This document shows, piece by piece, positions 9,192-17,066 of a stretch of DNA of 61,502 bases; position 1 is the first letter of the stretch; the number at the start of each line of letters is the position of its first letter. Both the position numbers and the translations under genes were made by a program. Source of the DNA: a bacterium (GTDB lineage: Bacteria > Zhuqueibacterota > QNDG01 > JAGLOF01); contig JAFGRY010000049.1 of assembly GCA_016934955.1 (NCBI GenBank), positions 1 to 61,502 of the forward strand, written 5' to 3'. The notes under the pieces were generated by a model. That model was not told the DNA's origin. It did not search any database and worked only from the letters and a program-made list of their open reading frames with translations.

Positions 9192-10766
9192 ATGAAATGC
9201 ATCAGTATTATCATTCGTTACAATGATACATCGAGTTATGCGAATGATAAAATAGACAAGATGATTGCCAGTCTGATCGATCAGAATTATGCGAGATGGG
9301 AACTGATACTCATTGATGAAAGAAATCCCGGGAGCCCGTATCCGGATATTAATCGGCATGAACAAATCATCCATACCACCGGTAACTTCAAAAATCGCGC
9401 CCAGGCACTCAATCACGGAATTCAGCAGGCATCCGGCGAATATATTATGCTCATCGACAATATAGCCGCCAACGTACTCTTCAGGCTGAGTACCCTGGAA
9501 ACCTTCCTCTTATGCGCGGAGAAAGGAGCGAATACCGGTATGATCTATTCCGACTATCTTCTCATGGATGGAAACGGCAAATCCAAAGAGATAAACCTGC
9601 TCACGTATCACAAAGGCAGAGTACGCGATAATATGGATTATGGGCCGGTTACCTTTTTCCCAAGGAAGGTGATCGAAGAGATGGGGGGATTGAACGAACA
9701 GTATAACGCTGCCGATACGTATGATTTGCGTTTGAAAGTATCTTCAGTATATGATATTGTCCATATAAATGCCGCAAATAACGGATATTGCTATATTGTA
9801 GAATCAGGTGAGAGAGAGCATAATATTTTTGATTATCTGATCGCGAGCCGTGATGTTCAGCTGGAGATGGAAGAAACGCTTACGGAACATCTAAAGAGAA
9901 TTGACGCCTATCTCGCTCCCGGAACTCATTATAGAGCAATTCCGTCCTCCCGCAAAGAAGAGTATTCCGAGTGCATCGCGAGCGTCATTATTCCGGTTTA
10001 CGGCAGGGAGGAATTCATCAGGTCCGCAATCGAGAGTGTACAGGCGCAAACCGTGCAGAACGTAGAGGTTATCATCGTCTGTAACGGCGGCAAAGAGGAT
10101 GCGACGATTCAGGGCGTAATTCCGTATCTCCCGGGGGGGGACAGATATGATCCGGAAAAACCGGCGGTGAGACTTTTTGTGGAAGATATCAACAATATCG
10201 GCTTCTGTCTTAACAAAGGACTGCGTGAAGCAAAAGGCAAATATTACGTCCAGCTGGATTCCGACGACAGACTCAAGCCGGATGCCATCGAAAAAATACT
10301 CGAAGTTTTCAATGCTGATCCGCAGGTCGGTATGGTTATCGGGTCCTACGAAGTATGGGTGAAAGATGATAAAACCGGTGAAATAAGCCGGATGGAAGAA
10401 ATTCCGGCAGTGACGCACGCTGAATGGACCGAGGAGAACGGAAGGAATAATTTGCTTCGCATCAACGGGGCCGGGGCTCCCCGGGCCGCTCACATCGCCG
10501 TAATTCAGGGGCTCGGGGGGTTTGGAATGAATGATATCGAGTACTGTAAAAATTATGGAGAAGACTATGATATGGTGCTGCGTATTTCCGAACAGTATAA
10601 AATCGGCAGAATATGGGAGCCCATTTATGAGGTGATTCGTCATTCGGGCGGCACCGACCATTCCATTGATCAATTGACCATAGACCGTAATGACCGCACC
10701 AAAGACTGGATGCGTCAGAAGGCGATTGAACGGCGTATTGGCATGAACGGGAGAAAAAACAAGTAA
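9192..10766 (+). CDS. Tandem GT-A (family 2) glycosyltransferase
   Basis: 524 residues. The ATG at 9192 has AAGGAG eight bases upstream, which overlaps an alternative GTG at 9183. Two family-2 glycosyltransferase folds occur in series. The first (about 1-215) starts ISIIIRYND and has an atypical IDNIA in place of a clean DxD. The second (about 260-460) starts ASVIIPVYGREEF and has the nucleotide-sugar motif LDSDDR. There is no signal or membrane segment, so it is cytoplasmic. A synthetic enzyme inside a catabolic cluster is unexpected; it abuts the kinase gene with no gap (stop 10766, start 10767). A run of eight G at 10133-10140 lies near codon 315, between the two folds. Acceptor and donor are unknown. 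Confidence 0.83.
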   Translation: MKCISIIIRYNDTSSYANDKIDKMIASLIDQNYARWELILIDERNPGSPYPDINRHEQIIHTTGNFKNRAQALNHGIQQASGEYIMLIDNIAANVLFRLSTLETFLLCAEKGANTGMIYSDYLLMDGNGKSKEINLLTYHKGRVRDNMDYGPVTFFPRKVIEEMGGLNEQYNAADTYDLRLKVSSVYDIVHINAANNGYCYIVESGEREHNIFDYLIASRDVQLEMEETLTEHLKRIDAYLAPGTHYRAIPSSRKEEYSECIASVIIPVYGREEFIRSAIESVQAQTVQNVEVIIVCNGGKEDATIQGVIPYLPGGDRYDPEKPAVRLFVEDINNIGFCLNKGLREAKGKYYVQLDSDDRLKPDAIEKILEVFNADPQVGMVIGSYEVWVKDDKTGEISRMEEIPAVTHAEWTEENGRNNLLRINGAGAPRAAHIAVIQGLGGFGMNDIEYCKNYGEDYDMVLRISEQYKIGRIWEPIYEVIRHSGGTDHSIDQLTIDRNDRTKDWMRQKAIERRIGMNGRKNK

Positions 10767-11738
10767 ATGGAAACCTATGTTATCGGAGCCGACGGCGGCG
10801 GAACCAAGCTGGAAATGGTGCTTGTCAGCCATGATGGACGCATTAAAGGACGGGTTGTCGGCGGATCGGCAAATTATCAGGTAATCGGCGGCGAAAAACT
10901 GAAGCGGGAAATTTTACAGACGGCCGCCGCTCTTCTGAAAGAAAACGGAGCAGTACCCGGACAGGTTTCCTGCATGGTTCTCGGTCTGGCAGGCGCCGGG
11001 CGTGAAGACTGCCGCAGAGATATTCTCTCTCTGTTTTCCGACACTGATTTTTCCGGTAAGACAGCGGTTGACAGTGATGCGATGGCAGCCCTGGCCGGTG
11101 CATCTGGAAAAAAACCTGGTATTATTTTAATTTCAGGCACCGGTTCCATCTGTTTCGGCATGAAGGAAGATGGAACGGTAATCCGGTCAGGCGGCTGGGG
11201 ATACCTGCTGGGTGATGAAGGAAGCGGGTATTACATAGGAAATACGGCTGTTATCGCTTCCCTGAAAGACCACGACGGCAGGGGAGAACATACAATACTT
11301 AAAAGAATCATTGAAAAGAGATTTGATATCGACTCAATCGATAAAATTATTCCTCTGATATATCAGAATAAAATTGAACGGTCGGAGATTGCAGATCTGG
11401 CGCCGCTTGTCTTCGAAGCCGCGGAGAACAAAGATCACATCGCCCTGGAGATCATCAACCGTACCGGACGGGAGCTGGGAAAACTGGCGAAGGCAGTTTC
11501 AGACCAGATAGATTTCCCTGACGGGCTGGTAAAAATTGCCCTGATTGGAGGTGTGTTCTCAAAAAGAGAGATGCTGCTTGCTGAGATGAGAAAGGCGATG
11601 AGCGGCGATCAGAGAAAAATTCTTTTCTCAGATCCCGAATTCAAACCCGCAGTCGGATCCGCTTTTCTGGCCCTGGAAAAAAGCGGGATCACTCTCGATG
11701 AGCAGATTCTGGCTCATATCAGAAAATCCATTCAATGA
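10767..11738 (+). CDS. murK: BadF/BadG-family amino-sugar kinase (MurNAc/GlcNAc kinase)
   Basis: 323 residues of the BadF/BadG/BcrA/BcrD ATPase fold. Visible are the phosphate-1 loop ADGGGTK (residues 8-14), the LISGTGSICFG phosphate-2 segment, GGWGYLLGDEGSG, typical of N-acetylglucosamine/N-acetylmuramate kinases, and the adenosine-binding IALIGGVFS. Members such as Clostridium MurK phosphorylate MurNAc and GlcNAc at O6. The MurQ-type etherase at 22125 needs MurNAc-6-phosphate and there is no PTS transporter here, so a cytoplasmic MurNAc kinase is the expected step. The substrate range (MurNAc, GlcNAc or both) is inferred from context. The start codon directly follows the glycosyltransferase stop, which indicates translational coupling. 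Confidence 0.85.
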   Translation: METYVIGADGGGTKLEMVLVSHDGRIKGRVVGGSANYQVIGGEKLKREILQTAAALLKENGAVPGQVSCMVLGLAGAGREDCRRDILSLFSDTDFSGKTAVDSDAMAALAGASGKKPGIILISGTGSICFGMKEDGTVIRSGGWGYLLGDEGSGYYIGNTAVIASLKDHDGRGEHTILKRIIEKRFDIDSIDKIIPLIYQNKIERSEIADLAPLVFEAAENKDHIALEIINRTGRELGKLAKAVSDQIDFPDGLVKIALIGGVFSKREMLLAEMRKAMSGDQRKILFSDPEFKPAVGSAFLALEKSGITLDEQILAHIRKSIQ

Positions 11739-11795
11739 CGGCAGGCGATCGCCCGTGCCATACCATATCAAACGCCCGGTAAAAGGAGATATCTG

Positions 11796-12035
11796 ATGAA
11801 ACACAGTGAGATTCAATCAAGAGTAAAAAAAGTGATTTCTGAAATCATTGAAATCGATGCTGCGTCCATTCCGGATAATGCCAATTTTATTTTCGATCTG
11901 GGGGCCGATTCCGTGCAGAGTGTTTCCCTGGTCGCGGCATTTGAAGAGGAGTTCGACATTGAAATGGATGAAGACAAAGCGCTCGAAATACAGACTGTCT
12001 CGGATGCGGTTGAATTCATTGCCGGTTATCTCTAA
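11796..12035 (+). CDS. Acyl carrier protein
   Basis: 79 residues with the acyl carrier protein fold and the 4'-phosphopantetheine attachment site DLGADSVQSV (Ser39). The protein is acidic, as usual. A very good ribosome binding site, AAAAGGAG, is seven bases before the ATG. It lies 17 bases upstream of an ADP-forming acyl-CoA ligase and just after the amino-sugar kinase, far from any fatty-acid synthesis genes, so it is probably a dedicated carrier rather than the housekeeping AcpP. What it carries is unknown; an acyl group passing between the ligase and the COG4299 membrane protein is one possibility. Confidence 0.88.
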   Translation: MKHSEIQSRVKKVISEIIEIDAASIPDNANFIFDLGADSVQSVSLVAAFEEEFDIEMDEDKALEIQTVSDAVEFIAGYL

Positions 12036-12052
12036 GACGTGGTGAGGGAACG

Positions 12053-14185
12053 ATGACTGCTGTTCATACGGAGAAATTCACCAATTTACAGAAGATTTTT
12101 TATCCTGGCTCCATTGCGATAGTCGGTGCAACCAGATCTGTGGGCACTGTCCCCTATGATATTGTCAACAATATCCTGAAATCGGATTTTCAGGGCATCG
12201 TTTACCCGGTCAGCCCCCGGGAACAGTTTATTTCCAGTATAAAATGTTATAAATATGTTACCGATATCAAAGATCCGGTCGATCTGGCGATTCTTGTGTT
12301 CCCGAGTTCGGTTTGTCATCTCGCTCTGGAACAATGCGGGGAAAAAGGCATTACATCGGTAATAATTATCTCTGCCGGCTTCAGAGAAGTTGGCGGCAAA
12401 GGAGTGGAACGGGAAAATCAGATTAGGGAAATTGCCGATAACTACGGGATTTCATTTATCGGTCCAAATTGTCTCGGGGTCATCAATACTGATGCAACAT
12501 GTAGTTTAAATGCCTCATTCGCCCGGCGGATGCCTGAAGCAGGCAATATAGGTTTCCTGTCACAAAGCGGCGCTCTTTGTACAGCGGTGCTGGATTATGC
12601 CCGGGCAAAACATATCGGATTCTCGAAATTTGTCAGTTTCGGTAACAAGGCGGATATCAGCGAGATAGACCTTCTCTATTATCTGAAAGATGATCCGCAA
12701 ACGAAAGTCATTCTTCTCTATCTCGAAGAAATAAGTGATGGTCCGGGTTTGATCGCGGCGGCAAAAAATATTATCAACGAAAGTGGAAAACCGATCCTGG
12801 CGATCAAATCGGGCCGGACGGTGGAAGGCGCTTCGGCGGCGGCATCTCACACAGGATCGCTTGCCGGCAGCGATGAAATCGTAGGTGCGGCATTCGAACA
12901 GGCCGGTATTATTCGCTGTGATCATATTGAAGGAATGTTCAATATCGCTATTGCAATGACGTACCAGGAGCTCCCCCACAACAATCGGATCGCCATCATT
13001 ACAAATGCCGGCGGGCCCGGCGTACTGACAACCGACGCAGTTATCCACGAGGGGCTCAGGCTGGCGGAATTTACGCCTGAAACGACCGAAATATTCAGGA
13101 GAAACCTGCCGAAAACGGCGAACATCAAGAATCCTGTGGATGTAATCGGTGACGCACGGGCCGACCGCTACTCGATTGCGGTCTCACATGCGATGAAAGA
13201 TGATGGAGTCGACGGCGTTTTTGTTATTCTCACTCCGCAGTCAATGACCGATATTGAGACGATCGCCCGGGAAATTTGCGCAGTCGCAGCTGATTACAAG
13301 AAACCTTTGTACGCGTCGTTTATGGGGGAAGCAGATGTCGCTGCCGGTATCGATATCCTGCAGAGACATAAGATTCCCCACTATTCTCTTCCTGAATCCA
13401 TGAGCAGGGCGTATTCGCGGGCCTATCGATTCAAACAGCATCTGCGTACTGCTTCCCGGCCGGCCCCCGTCTTTGACGATATCGATATCTCAAGAGCCCA
13501 TGCGATACTGGATGCGGCGATTAAGGCGGGCAGATATTATCTGCCTGAGGCAGAAGCCGTGCAGGTTCTGGAAGCATATGGCCTGCCCGTACCTGCACAT
13601 GGTGTGGCCTCGAGTGAGGAGGAGGCTGTCGCCCTCGCCGGGAAAATCGGTTTTCCGGTGGTGATGAAAGTGGTCTCTGACGACATTGTTCACAAGTTCG
13701 ACATCGGAGGGGTCATTCTCAATATCACAACCGCTGATGAGGCAGGTGATGCTTTCAGAAGCATCTACGGCAGCGTGTCCGAGAAAATGCCCGAGGCGGT
13801 TATCAAAGGTGTATTTATTTCCAGGATGATTTCAGAAGGTGAAGAAATTATTCTCGGGATCAAAAGGGATCCGTCTTTCGGCCCCGTGATCATGTTCGGG
13901 GCGGGCGGGATTTTTGTTGAAATATGTAAAGATGTGAATTTCCGGGTTGCGCCTGTTGATGAGCGTACTGCGGAAGAGATGATAAAGGGCGTAAAATTTT
14001 CGGCCATACTGTCAGGAGCACGGGGGAGAGTTCCGAAGGATATCGAGAGCGTGAAAAAGGTGATTCAGCGGCTGTCCCAGCTGGCGCTCGAGTGTCCCCA
14101 CATCAAGGAACTGGATATAAATCCTCTGCTTGTTCTGGATGAAAAGAATGGGTGCTACGTTGCGGATACGAAAATAATGCTGTAA
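12053..14185 (+). CDS. ADP-forming acetate/acyl-CoA ligase, fused alpha-beta
   Basis: 710 residues with the fused architecture of nucleoside-diphosphate-forming acyl-CoA synthetases: CoA-binding domain ([13 protein letters not shown] near residue 20), succinyl-CoA-ligase-like domains ([20 protein letters not shown] with H266 at the phosphohistidine position) and a C-terminal ATP-grasp domain from about residue 485 ([29 protein letters not shown]). The reaction is acyl-CoA + ADP + Pi to acid + CoA + ATP, reversible. Fermenting bacteria and archaea use it to make ATP from acetyl-CoA. Between the kinase and NagB it would recover energy from amino-sugar carbon, or recapture acetate. The ACP immediately upstream raises the alternative that it charges or discharges an acyl group on that carrier. 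Confidence 0.88.
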   Translation: MTAVHTEKFTNLQKIFYPGSIAIVGATRSVGTVPYDIVNNILKSDFQGIVYPVSPREQFISSIKCYKYVTDIKDPVDLAILVFPSSVCHLALEQCGEKGITSVIIISAGFREVGGKGVERENQIREIADNYGISFIGPNCLGVINTDATCSLNASFARRMPEAGNIGFLSQSGALCTAVLDYARAKHIGFSKFVSFGNKADISEIDLLYYLKDDPQTKVILLYLEEISDGPGLIAAAKNIINESGKPILAIKSGRTVEGASAAASHTGSLAGSDEIVGAAFEQAGIIRCDHIEGMFNIAIAMTYQELPHNNRIAIITNAGGPGVLTTDAVIHEGLRLAEFTPETTEIFRRNLPKTANIKNPVDVIGDARADRYSIAVSHAMKDDGVDGVFVILTPQSMTDIETIAREICAVAADYKKPLYASFMGEADVAAGIDILQRHKIPHYSLPESMSRAYSRAYRFKQHLRTASRPAPVFDDIDISRAHAILDAAIKAGRYYLPEAEAVQVLEAYGLPVPAHGVASSEEEAVALAGKIGFPVVMKVVSDDIVHKFDIGGVILNITTADEAGDAFRSIYGSVSEKMPEAVIKGVFISRMISEGEEIILGIKRDPSFGPVIMFGAGGIFVEICKDVNFRVAPVDERTAEEMIKGVKFSAILSGARGRVPKDIESVKKVIQRLSQLALECPHIKELDINPLLVLDEKNGCYVADTKIML

Positions 14186-14235
14186 ATTGTCCACACACAG
14201 AGCGTTTCACAAGGAAAAATCAGGGAGAAGTGAAG

Positions 14236-15048
14236 ATGCACGTCATTATTAAGAAAAATTACCAGATATTGAGTAAATGGGTAGCGGATTATGTGGCCGA
14301 CAAAATCAACAAAGCCAAACCAACTGCCGATAAACCGTTTGTTCTCGGACTGCCGACAGGTTCTTCACCTCTCGGTACATATCAAGAGTTGATCAAGTTA
14401 TACAAAGAAGGGAGTATCTCATTCAAACATGTCATTACGTTCAACATGGATGAATATGTAAAAATTCCCGAGGACCATCCTGAGAGCTATCACTATTTCA
14501 TGAATAATAATTTTTTCAATCATATTGACATTTTACCGGAAAATATCAATATACTGGACGGAAATGCCCCGGATCTTGAAAAAGAGTGCCATGAGTATGA
14601 AAACAAGATTGACAAGGCGGGTGGAATCGATCTGTTTCTGGGAGGGATCGGTCCGGATGGACACATCGCATTCAACGAACCCGGTTCCTCTCTGACCTCG
14701 AGAACCCGGGTGAAGACATTGAGTTACGACACGATTCTGGCCAATTCCCGGTTTTTTGATAATAATATGAAGAAAGTACCAAAAACAGCCCTGACGGTCG
14801 GGGTAGGTACTGTCATGGATGCCAGGGAAGTACTGATCATTATCTCCGGATTCAGCAAGGCCAGGGCGTTGCGTGAGGTGATCGAGGGAGGGGTCAGCCA
14901 TATGTGGACCGTTTCCATGCTGCAGCTGCATCAGCACGCCATTATCGCCTGTGATGAACCGGCCACTATGGAACTGCAGGTGGAGACGGTAAAATACTTT
15001 ACCGATATCGAAAAAATTATCAGTCACCAGATTCCCGATCTGGAATAA
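14236..15048 (+). CDS. nagB: Glucosamine-6-phosphate deaminase
   Basis: 270 residues, the normal length of NagB. The ATG at 14236 follows GGGAGAAG; the frame is open from 14152 but that extension has no family counterpart. Motifs are [19 protein letters not shown] (general-base Asp), [17 protein letters not shown] (catalytic Asp/His/Glu) and SRTRVKTLS. The enzyme converts glucosamine-6-phosphate to fructose-6-phosphate and ammonia in the cytoplasm, the exit of amino-sugar catabolism into glycolysis. It needs GlcN-6-P, so a GlcNAc-6-P deacetylase must exist, yet none is in the window. The DUF4954 gene begins nine bases after its stop. Confidence 0.95.
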   Translation: MHVIIKKNYQILSKWVADYVADKINKAKPTADKPFVLGLPTGSSPLGTYQELIKLYKEGSISFKHVITFNMDEYVKIPEDHPESYHYFMNNNFFNHIDILPENINILDGNAPDLEKECHEYENKIDKAGGIDLFLGGIGPDGHIAFNEPGSSLTSRTRVKTLSYDTILANSRFFDNNMKKVPKTALTVGVGTVMDAREVLIIISGFSKARALREVIEGGVSHMWTVSMLQLHQHAIIACDEPATMELQVETVKYFTDIEKIISHQIPDLE

Positions 15049-15057
15049 GGTGATACA

Positions 15058-17031
15058 ATGAGTCAGCGCGCCATACATAAGAGTGAAATTGAAACACTGG
15101 AGAAACAGGGCTGCAGTGCAGATGTGTGGGAGACCGTTCAGGTAAAAAACAATTTTAATCCTGCGTGCATCAGGAACGTCCATTTTTCCGGACGGGTGAC
15201 GATCGGCAGGTGCGGGCAGGATGTGGAAAGGGCCCATGGATTTCCTGCGAAGAGCGGCGTATATAACTGCACGATCAGGGACTGCAGCATCGGTGATGCT
15301 GTGTACATATCCGATGTGAAACTCCTGGCTAATTATGAAATCTCCGATAATGTCATTATCGAGAACGTCGCTTCCCTTTGTGTCAGCGGGGAGACGGCCT
15401 TCGGGAATGGTGTTGAGATCGAAGTGCTGAATGAGGCGGGAGGGAGAGAAATCCCCATTTTTGATAGATTATCTGCTCAGACAGCCTATATGCTGACAGC
15501 CTATCGACACGATGCCCTCTTTATCGAAAAGCTGAAACAGATGATCGCCGTATATGTCGGGACCAGGACATCGACAAGGGGCGCGATTGGAGCAGAGGCG
15601 GTAATTCGCAATTGCGGTACGATACACAACGTTCTCATCGGCCCTGCAGCACGGATCGACGGAGCACTTACATTGAAGGAAGGGACTGTCGGCGGCAGCA
15701 TACACGATCCGGTTGTGATCGGAGCCGGAGTTATTGCCGAAGACTTTATCATTTTGTCCGGATCAGCAGTCGACAGCGGAACAATGCTCTCAAAATGTTT
15801 CGTTGGGCAGGGTGTGAGAATGGGGAAGGGGTTTTCCGCCGAGAATTCGGCCTTTTTCGCCAACTGTGAAGGATTCCACAGTGAAGCCTGTTCTGTATTC
15901 GCAGGTCCGTATACGGTGACACACCACCGTTCGACTCTCCTTATTGCCGGCATGTTTTCTTTTTACAACGCCGGCAGCGGCACCAATCAAAGTAATCATA
16001 TGTACAAGCTGGGGCCCGTCCATCAGGGAATTCTCGAACGGGGTGCCAAGACAGGCTCATTCAGTTATCTTCTCTGGCCAAGCCGGGTCGGGGCCTTCAC
16101 TGCGGTGGTGGGAAAACACTATGCCAATTTTGATACGGCCGATTTCCCTTTTTCATATATTACCGAAGAAGAGGGGAAAAGCGTTCTCACACCCGGGATG
16201 AATCTGTTTACGGTGGGCACCAGCCGTGACAGCCGCAAGTGGCCCGGACGCGACCGCCGCCGGGATCCCGAAAAACTCGATCTTATCCATTTTGATCTGC
16301 TGAATCCCTATGTTACCGGGAAGATGGTGCGCGGTATTGAACAATTGCGGTTGCTCTATGAAAAGACACCCAAAGAAAAAGTATTCGTCACCTGTGCAGG
16401 CATTCAGGTGCGGCGCCTGATGCTGAAATCAGGTATTAAGTATTATGAGTTGGCTGTCAAGATTTTTCTGGGGGAACAGCTTGTGAGATTGCTTTCAGAA
16501 ATCGAAGCAGGTTTTTCTGTTGAAAACGTAGTATCTCACATTGTCCATGCAGGAGAAGTCGATTTCAAGTGGGTCGATCTGGCGGGCTTACTTTCTCCCA
16601 AGGACCGTATCGATGAGCTGATGAAAGCCGTTCGTAATGAAGAAATTTTCGATCTGGACGGTGTACATCGTCATATGCTCGATATCTACAATGCATACGA
16701 TGCAGCCGTCAGGGCATGGTTTATCCGGCTGGTCGAGGTGAGATACGACATTAACAGATCGGACGTTACAGCGACCCATCTCGTTCAGATTCTGGAAGAT
16801 TGGAAAGAGAGCGCTCAGAAACTGCACAATATGATCATAAAAGATGCGTACAAGGAATTTGACAGCAGCAGCAAAATCGGGTTCGGCATTGACGGTGGGC
16901 CCGAAGACCGGGACGAAGATTTTACCGCTGTGAGAGGCATGCATAAAACGAACAGCTTTGTCACCGATCTGCAGGCGCAATCACAGAGAATCGAGGATAC
17001 AGCCGAAAAGTGGCTGTCTGTTTTATCATGA
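15058..17031 (+). CDS. DUF4954 family protein with left-handed beta-helix
   Basis: 657 residues, cytoplasmic (no signal). Residues about 40-300 contain hexapeptide-type repeats typical of a left-handed beta-helix (VTIGRC, CSIGDAVYI, TAFGNGVEI, VVIGAGVIAEDFII). These are followed by a region with SNHMYKLGPVHQG and GTSRDSRKWPGRDRRRDP characteristic of DUF4954, and a largely helical C-terminal part. Family members occur in Bacteroidetes and spirochaetes; as far as I know the function is not established. The fold resembles nucleotide-sugar acyltransferases and pyrophosphorylases such as GlmU and LpxA. Being coupled to nagB (nine bases apart) suggests a role with amino-sugar phosphates, but this is inference. 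Confidence 0.85.
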   Translation: MSQRAIHKSEIETLEKQGCSADVWETVQVKNNFNPACIRNVHFSGRVTIGRCGQDVERAHGFPAKSGVYNCTIRDCSIGDAVYISDVKLLANYEISDNVIIENVASLCVSGETAFGNGVEIEVLNEAGGREIPIFDRLSAQTAYMLTAYRHDALFIEKLKQMIAVYVGTRTSTRGAIGAEAVIRNCGTIHNVLIGPAARIDGALTLKEGTVGGSIHDPVVIGAGVIAEDFIILSGSAVDSGTMLSKCFVGQGVRMGKGFSAENSAFFANCEGFHSEACSVFAGPYTVTHHRSTLLIAGMFSFYNAGSGTNQSNHMYKLGPVHQGILERGAKTGSFSYLLWPSRVGAFTAVVGKHYANFDTADFPFSYITEEEGKSVLTPGMNLFTVGTSRDSRKWPGRDRRRDPEKLDLIHFDLLNPYVTGKMVRGIEQLRLLYEKTPKEKVFVTCAGIQVRRLMLKSGIKYYELAVKIFLGEQLVRLLSEIEAGFSVENVVSHIVHAGEVDFKWVDLAGLLSPKDRIDELMKAVRNEEIFDLDGVHRHMLDIYNAYDAAVRAWFIRLVEVRYDINRSDVTATHLVQILEDWKESAQKLHNMIIKDAYKEFDSSSKIGFGIDGGPEDRDEDFTAVRGMHKTNSFVTDLQAQSQRIEDTAEKWLSVLS

Positions 17032-17066
17032 TTTTTTTACGTTCACAGGGTGTTCGGACAGTGAGA

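Noticed and set aside
9891..10832. Minus-strand open frame of 313 codons opposite the glycosyltransferase gene
   Set aside because: It is opposite a clear GT-A protein, has no family motif and no ribosome binding site.
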